64,000 nt of DNA. It comes from Anadara kagoshimensis (taxonomy: Eukaryota > Mollusca > Bivalvia > Arcoida > Arcidae). Below, piece by piece: positions 58,228-64,000 of this stretch. Made by a program: the position numbers and the translations under genes. The notes beneath the pieces were generated by a model. That model worked only from the letters and a program-made list of their open reading frames with translations. It made no database searches and was not told the origin of the DNA. Location of the stretch: NCBI GenBank assembly GCA_021292105.1, contig CM037869.1, positions 620,001-684,000 on the forward strand, written 5' to 3'. The stretch's first letter is position 1. Each line of letters begins with the position of its first letter.

Positions 58228-58402
58228 ACACACGTGGCGGGTGCAGCTAGCTAAACAACAGTCGCTTACCCTTCCGGAGCACCCGGCCTCACTTCCCTGG
58301 AGGAATTTCACGTGTCTAACTTTAATTGTCAGTTGCAAATTTTTTCCTTTGCATCTGGATTGTGATTCTGAAATGGATTAGTAAGTTTGTTTTTGATGAT
58401 TA
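58228..58402 (+). mobile_element. Family FB, right arm
   Basis: ACGTGGCGGGTGCAGCTAGC, ACCCTTCCGGAGCACCCGGC, CTCACTTCCCTGGAGGAA and GAAATGGATTAGTAAG form a near-consensus FB right arm without its partner. Confidence 0.8.
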
Positions 58403-58733
58403 GAACCACTGGATCGGTATCTCTGTTGGTAGACTAAGCAACCCCGAGGATATCGTTAACCCAGGAGACAATACAGTGTATTTGTCAGATAACCATTGTA
58501 ATCAAAATTACTTTCTTCTTAAATTTTAAAATTCCTCAAAAAACTTAGGCATGCTTAATCGTTCAAAGTTTCTCTGGGTGGATTTGATAAAATGCGTTTT
58601 GGCCCAATCTGTTTTCCTAATTTCATTATCTTGAAAATCGAAAGTATTTGTATTTCCACTCCTATTTTGGCCCGATCACTACTGACATTCTTGTACGACA
58701 AATTACATATTATAATACCAGTTTTAATTTTAC

Positions 58734-58779
58734 AGCACTAGACGGTCGTTTCAGAATACAATTCCTCATCAGTAGTGCT
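58734..58779 (-). ncRNA. Hammerhead ribozyme-like motif with intact core
   Basis: On the minus strand: stem I AGCACTA/TAGTGCT (7 bp, perfect), core CTGATGA, stem II GGAAT/ATTCT with a TGT loop (one G-T pair), GAAA, stem III reduced to A-T and C-G closing GACC, cleavage triplet GTC. All catalytic core positions of a type I hammerhead are present. Minimal type I hammerheads with a very short stem III are known from Penelope-like elements; retrozymes carry related type I motifs. Such weak stem III variants usually cleave best as dimers. Confidence 0.8.
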
Positions 58780-58786
58780 TGGACCA

Positions 58787-59415
58787 AAATTATGAAACCA
58801 AAACCTTTTTAAGATGTTGAAAAGAAACTCAAAGGACCAAAATATATTTTACCCAGTTTAGCAAAGGAAATTCTTTGCGTGAGGGGGTATACCTTAGATT
58901 TTGGGGAATTTCAAATTTTAACTTGCAGGAAATTTAAATCAAGTTTACATGGTTTAGTAATCATAACTACCAATTCGTGTATATTTAATGCAACTCACTG
59001 CTTGAGCATGGTACTATAACAAAAGCCTATATATCCATTTGGAATAAAAAGAGCATTAGCTGAATGTAAAACAACGCACACTAACATCAGATGTCAAAAT
59101 TCCAATAAATCATTTATTTATGGACGATTTTATCTGTATGACGGACATTTATATATCTCACAAAGTCAGCCACTTAAGAAAGGCTTAATGACGAGGAACT
59201 AACTTTTGTTTTTACTTAATTCCAATAGAAACACCAGATTGTCATGGAGATGGTTCATGTTATATTGGCGAATGTTAATTAACATAAAACCAAACATAAC
59301 CACAAAACAACACAACACAACACAACCAAACGAACGAAAACGGAGCAAGAATGAACATTGGGAGTCTTCTACATATGGTATATTTACAAGTACAAATGTG
59401 TCATAATTTCATAAC
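58787..59415. other. Non-coding stretch
   Basis: The start still resembles the leader of the minus-strand hammerhead repeat. No gene recognised. Confidence 0.4.
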
Positions 59416-59512
59416 TGTCATGTGCCGAAAATAATGCATTTAAAATCAGCAGTTGTCATGTGCTGATTTTGAATGCATTTTATTAATAAAAATTCAAAAT
59501 CAGCACATGACA
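59416..59512. repeat. Short hairpin element, TGTCATGTGCT family, with an extra arm
   Basis: TGTCATGTGCTGATTTTGAA pairs with TTCAAAATCAGCACATGACA around TGCATTTTATTAATAAAA. A further partial arm (TGTCATGTGCCGAAAATAAT) precedes it. Both arms share the TGATTTT/AAAATCA change, so pairing is preserved. Confidence 0.8.
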
Positions 59513-59939
59513 TAACAGTGCGTATTTTGATTCACCAGCGAACCAAGTGATATGCATATTCATTAGCCGGTTTTTCCATCGCCAATTGGCGAAGACGTCT
59601 TCCATAGCGTTCCATCCAAATGTTACATAGGGCATTAATCACATGATGCGATGGCGTTCCCAATTATCCCTTTCATATCATTAATTCTCAAAAACGAATA
59701 AATTGTAAAAGATAACGACGAAAGTTACTTTTAATTGATGGCGTATAAAATACTTTGTTTCGTAATAATGGTTTCGTTCAAGATGAAATAAAGTTTTCAC
59801 ATATTTTTATACATATTGTATACCGAAATGGTATGTTGCAGTTTGATGCCAAAACCAATTTCTTTATTCAATGTTGACAACATATATAATCAATTGTTGC
59901 CTCTGGTGATCAACTTGAGTCGACCCCATAACGCATACG

Positions 59940-60180
59940 GTGCATCTATGTTGCCTAAATTTGCTGCTAGTGAAATATGAAAATCCCTTAAAACTAAGGT
60001 ATACTCCTTCATGCAAAGTATTTCCTTAGCTATGTTTTGGTCCTTTGGATATTTTCTCTTATCCCTTGGAAATCAATTTTGGTTTCACAATTTTATTCCA
60101 AGCACTACTGATGAGGAATTGTATTCCGAAACAGCCATCTAGTGCTGTAAACAATTAGCACTGGTATAATATGTTATTAC
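59940..60180 (+). repeat. Hammerhead-containing repeat, copy 4
   Basis: CCTAAATTTGCTGCTAGTGA, TACTCCTTCATGCAAAG and TTTTGGTCCTTTGG precede the hammerhead as in copy 1; TGCTGTAAACAATTAGCACT and GGTATAATATG follow it. Confidence 0.65.
60101..60146 (+). ncRNA. Hammerhead ribozyme-like motif, core intact, weak stem III
   Basis: Stem I AGCACTA/TAGTGCT, core CTGATGA, stem II GGAAT/ATTCC with a TGT loop, GAAA, then C-AGCC-A and triplet ATC. ATC still satisfies the NUH cleavage rule, but the second stem III pair is C-A, leaving one base pair. Activity is uncertain. Confidence 0.75.
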
Positions 60181-60451
60181 AAGTACGTCGACCCAAAAAG
60201 GCAAAGCTAGACATTTTATACCGAAAGTACATTGAATATTCGATCATTTCCTCGGATGACCAGAAGCCTCCAAAGTGAAACGGTTACTGATGGATAGATC
60301 TCAAATTATCAAGACAATCAAATCATACACAAATGTCAGCTTGAGAAATGCTATGATATACACTTATTCTAAGAGATAACAAGACAAATGTCAAATAGAT
60401 AGACATGACAAGAGGAGTTCTCTTGTTGATACAGGCGTACAGTATTATTGT

Positions 60452-60452
60452 G

Positions 60453-60513
<61 letters not shown>
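60452..60513. repeat. (AT)n microsatellite
   Basis: About 30 TA units. The minus-strand frame over it is not a gene. Confidence 0.95.
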
Positions 60514-60516
<3 letters not shown>

Positions 60517-60570
60517 CTTCCTTATATGTTCTTGTTATCTTAATCAAATTCTATATAAATGTAAATAAAG

Positions 60571-60787
60571 TCGCCAAACTTGATTATACTTTATCCATAA
60601 ATTATGGTTCTGAGGTTACAGACCTTGATTATAAAAAATCAGACGCTTATTTCTTAAATCTTATGTCAATGAAGAAACAAATCGCGACCGTGGACACGAT
60701 TTTACCTCATGAAAAGAAAAACTATTTCAGTAATACTGTGTTTTCTACAAATATACCATCTCTGGGTGTATTGGAAATGTCCATTAA
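60571..60787 (+). CDS. Candidate internal exon of an unknown gene
   Basis: Open frame without ATG, ending at a consensus donor (ATTAA|GTAAGT at 60788). An acceptor-like AAATAAAG precedes 60571, but the open frame extends further upstream, so the start is uncertain. It encodes about 72 residues, including LDYTLSINYGSEVTDLDYKK, MSMKKQIATVDTILPHEKKN and FSTNIPSLGVLEMSIK. Amino-acid usage looks like a normal globular protein and not like AT-rich noise. No family recognised. The sequence just downstream is repeated at 63.1 kb, but the exon itself is not. Confidence 0.4.
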
Positions 60788-61642
60788 GTAAGTGGAATCA
60801 AAGTCTCCATTGAAGTAGACTAGATGCACACACTTTACCAAAAGTAAATCACTACCCTAGACAAACAATGTGGATTGTTTTAGCAACAATCACAAGTTGC
60901 AAAACACTTTTTGATGCCGAAACTCATCTAAGCTTAAACTTCAAATACATAAACCAATTATTTTGCATAAAGTAAACATTTTAAATAAAAGATTTAGGAA
61001 TGTTGCCAAGGAAATAGATATAAAGAGCCATTCTCGGAAGTATAGTATTCAATCACGTGTCATTACAAAAGACAACAGTTGTTTTCAGCAGACGATAATG
61101 ACCGTCATATTAAGATGTATTTTGTTTCTATAATGACCATCATTAACTCACTGTATGTACTTTAAACGAGAAAAATTCACAAATCCAGAAACAAAAACGA
61201 TTATGTGTATGAATAAAAAGTAGAAAATTATTCTGAAAAAGATGATAATTATTCTAAAAAAAGAAGATATTATTATAAAAATTATTCAAATTATCCGTGT
61301 TCGAGTCCTAGATGAGTTTCAATAGTTGGAATATAATACTGAATCAATTGATTTAACAGGAATGTTTTAGGAAGGATTGTAGACGCTGGTTGATTAAATG
61401 TACTTGTTAAGTGTCGGACAAAGTTATGACTTAATGCAGTAATCTATCTTACTCGAACTTGAAGGCTTGTTAATCGATTTTATTATAAATATGCTGCAGT
61501 CTAATAAAATGTTTGTATTTCGACCGAGTACTTTGTAACTTTGTAGCGATTCCCCGCTACTTTTGTTGTACTTCTTGGTATAAAAACGAAACTTGAGGAA
61601 GGCATACTGAACGTATGATGATGTACAACATTTTGAATACAT
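60788..61642. repeat. Segmental duplication, copy 1
   Basis: The segment matches 63132-64000 at high identity. Shared blocks include AGATTTAGGAATGTTGCCAA, AAAGAGCCATTCTCGGAAGT, ATTATCCGTGTTCGAGTCCT and TAATCGATTTTAT. Small indels are concentrated in AT-rich runs near 61220-61290. Confidence 0.85.
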
Positions 61643-62966
61643 TTACTTAAGTAAAGTACAAAGTTAAAAACATGTATTTTGTCTGTGCACATTTTCGCTT
61701 CTTTGCAAAACATCTGGAAAGTGTCATTTAAACGATGAAATAAAGGAAGAAAGTTGCTGCAATATCGATGTGTTTCAACTTTGTCCATAAAACTTACACA
61801 GTTCAGACAAATATTGTTATTGACCTGGTGCCAGTCATGCTTTATAGAAAGGACTGAGTTGTTTATGTATATTTTGCAGTAATTTTGTTCGTTACTCTGT
61901 AGTTTAATCTTTGTTACTCACGTTTTGTCTTCAAACAGAAAGGTCCCAGTTCTACAATCGTTTATTAATACTCAAAATTTGCAGATTTGAACTCTGAATA
62001 ACTTTGCTTATATTTTGAAGATCATTGTAAGCTTGTGATATTTGCTATTTGCATCCTAGTTCGGTCTTGATGATTTATTGTAGTACCATAAAATGTAATG
62101 TATTGCAAGAGTCAGATTTAAGTTGAGGAATACCCCCCCCCTCTCTCTCTCTCTCTCATAATTTACTTTTTACAATATAATACAGCATGCAACATTTAAG
62201 TCTTCAATTTGCTTTCTTAATCTTATAACTTTATGTATTTTTAGCAAAGACTGGAGACGAGTTTACACTATGATATGACCTTGAACTGTTATCGAATCCT
62301 TTTCAGTGTGTATATGTGTGTTTTTGAATTATTGTATTTTTGTGAATTAAATATCGTTTAAGTTCAGTAATAATTGTGAATCTTGAGTCAGATTGTATTA
62401 TTGACTATAGTACAAGGAATGTAATTGATAAGAACATATTTACTGTTTTCGTAAGGATTCTGAATTCGTATGTCGGCTGTTTGACATTTTTATTCCGCCG
62501 TTATCAGCGTAATTCGATATGACATATAATATAATGTTCAATGTCCGTTTTTATTCCCTTGCGTGATTTCTGTTAATGAAACCTTTTATTTGGTTACAAT
62601 TTATCATCATATAATTTAGATATGTCCCATTTCTGTGTTTCTATCAGAATAGTATCCGAATAGTATTTTTGCGAATTTAACATTGTCTTGTTAGATATTG
62701 CCCTTTTTTAAAGTTAGCATACTTTGTATATGAATCTGGGCTGTTTCTTCAGCTTTTTCAGTTTTTAGAAATATCTTTAAATTGATAAAACCAATCATTA
62801 AAGAGATCAATTAGTTTCAATTTCAATGATTGAACTGTGTGATTTGTAAAATCAAACTAAGCCGGACACCTGCGTGAAAGCAATCCATTTTAGAAATTAA
62901 ATCACGTATATAGAATTTACATAAGACTATGTATGTCTAATCTCCTTAAAGGTATAGAATATATAA

Positions 62967-63018
<52 letters not shown>

Positions 63019-63064
63019 CCGGTGAGACTAAGGTTTTGGGGGTTCAATTTCAGTTGAAGAGAAT
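61643..63064. other. Non-coding stretch with simple repeats
   Basis: A C9(TC)n run lies at about 62133-62158 and an AT-rich palindromic (AT)n tract at about 62960-63017. A minus-strand frame of 95 codons (61501-61788, beginning MDKVETHRYCSNFLPLFHRL) is open and partly duplicated at the window end; it might be a first exon but shows no known domain. Confidence 0.45.
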
Positions 63065-63069
63065 GATCA

Positions 63070-63142
63070 AGAACAACATACTAATCCATGTCCGAATCAC
63101 AATTCAGAAGCAAAGTAAAAACTTTGAAACTGAAATCAAAGT
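63070..63142 (-). mobile_element. Family FB, outer end, minus-oriented
   Basis: AACATACTAATCCATGTCCG, AATCACAATTCAGAAGCAAA and TAAAAACTTTGAAACTGA match the FB outer arm. It sits at the edge of the second duplication copy, where the exon donor region would be expected. Confidence 0.75.
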
Positions 63143-64000
63143 CTGAATTGACGTAGTTGCACACACATTTCCGATGTCCTAAATAGACAATGCAGATTGT
63201 TTAAGCAACAATCATAAGTTGCAAGACACTTTTTGATACCGAAAGTCATCAAAGCTTAAACTTCAAATAAATAAACCAATCATTTTGCATAAAGTAAACA
63301 TTTGAAATAAAAGATTTAGGAATGTTGCCAAGGAAACAGATATAAAGAGCCATTCTCGGAAGTATAGTATTCAATCACGTGTCATTACAAAAGACAACAG
63401 TTGTTTTCAGCAGACGATAATGACGGACATATTAAGATGTATTTTGTTTCTATAATGACCATCATTAAATCATTGTCTGTACTTTAAACGAGAAAAATTC
63501 ACAAATCCAGAAACAAAAACGATTATGTGTATGAATAAAAAGTAGATAATTAGTCTGAAAAATAAGATAATTTTTCTGAAAAATTAGATAATTATTTTGA
63601 AAAAGATGATAATTATTCTGAAAATTATTCAAATTATCCGTGTTCGAGTCCTAGATGAGTTTCAATATTTAGAATATAAAACTAAATCAATAGATTTATC
63701 AGGAAGTTTTTAGGAAGGATTCTAGACTCTGAATGATTAAATGTACTTGTTAAGCGTCGGACAAAGTTATGACTTAATGTAGTAATCCATCTTACTCAGG
63801 CTTTAAGGCTTGTTAATCGATTTTATCATAAATATGTTGCAGTCTAATAAAATATTTGTATTTCGTCCGAGTACTTTGTAACTTTGTACCAATACTCCGC
63901 CACTTTTCTTGTTTTTCTCAATATAAAAACAAAACTTGAGGAAGGCGTAATACACGATGTTAAAAACAGTTGTCATGTACAACATTTTGAATATATTTAC
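63132..64000. repeat. Segmental duplication, copy 2, running off the window
   Basis: Direct repeat of 60788-61642 in the same orientation about 2.34 kb downstream. The right end lies outside the window. Confidence 0.85.

Overview
The window looks like AT-rich nuclear DNA from a marine mollusc, probably a bivalve or gastropod. The evidence is a spliced beta-tubulin gene, intronless and intron-containing eukaryotic genes, a tRNA-derived SINE of the molluscan type, L1/Tx1-like and RTE-like LINE remains, a Ty3-type pol fragment, and very dense short inverted-repeat elements and minisatellites. No bacterial gene organisation is present. The host assignment rests on recognising repeat and gene types by eye, not on a search.

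Layout. 0-2.6 kb: the end of a tyrosine-recombinase-like gene broken by a frameshift, a 64-bp-arm foldback, and a decayed minus-strand member of an uncharacterised invertebrate family with an HKEADTR motif. 3-5.5 kb: SINE, a TA-flanked MITE with perfect 30-bp ends, and a LINE 3' end expanded into a 73/74-bp minisatellite. 6.3-7.9 kb: an intact secreted leucine-rich-repeat gene. 8-14.5 kb: non-coding, full of MITEs. 14.5-17.3 kb: truncated Ty3-type pol followed by a 40-bp satellite. 17-28.5 kb: non-coding, with nested MITEs and SINEs and a 24-bp satellite. 29-38 kb: a decayed gene copy interrupted by a nearly complete 6.9-kb L1/Tx1-like retrotransposon with a 15-bp target-site duplication, then a 48-bp minisatellite. 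40.1-42.5 kb: two-exon beta-tubulin on the minus strand. 43-52 kb: 46-bp, 39-bp, 32-bp and 67-bp tandem arrays. 54-64 kb: MITEs, another 24-bp satellite, a cluster of hammerhead-ribozyme-like repeats, one candidate spliced exon, and a roughly 0.85-kb segment present twice.

Main discovery candidate. The retrotransposon at 30370-37314 carries a third coding segment between ORF1 (RNA-binding chaperone) and ORF2 (endonuclease plus reverse transcriptase). That segment is a clear NADAR/YbiA-like domain preceded by a splice-acceptor-like sequence. NADAR enzymes remove ADP-ribose from modified guanine or cleave ADP-ribose-linked glycosidic bonds, and shellfish are known to make guanine-specific ADP-ribosyltransferases. 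The inference is that a retroelement acquired an enzyme that could protect its nucleic acids from ADP-ribosylation. The second candidate is a family of short repeats at 57.9-60.2 kb, with decayed copies elsewhere, that folds as a minimal type I hammerhead ribozyme of the kind known from Penelope-like retroelements and retrozymes.
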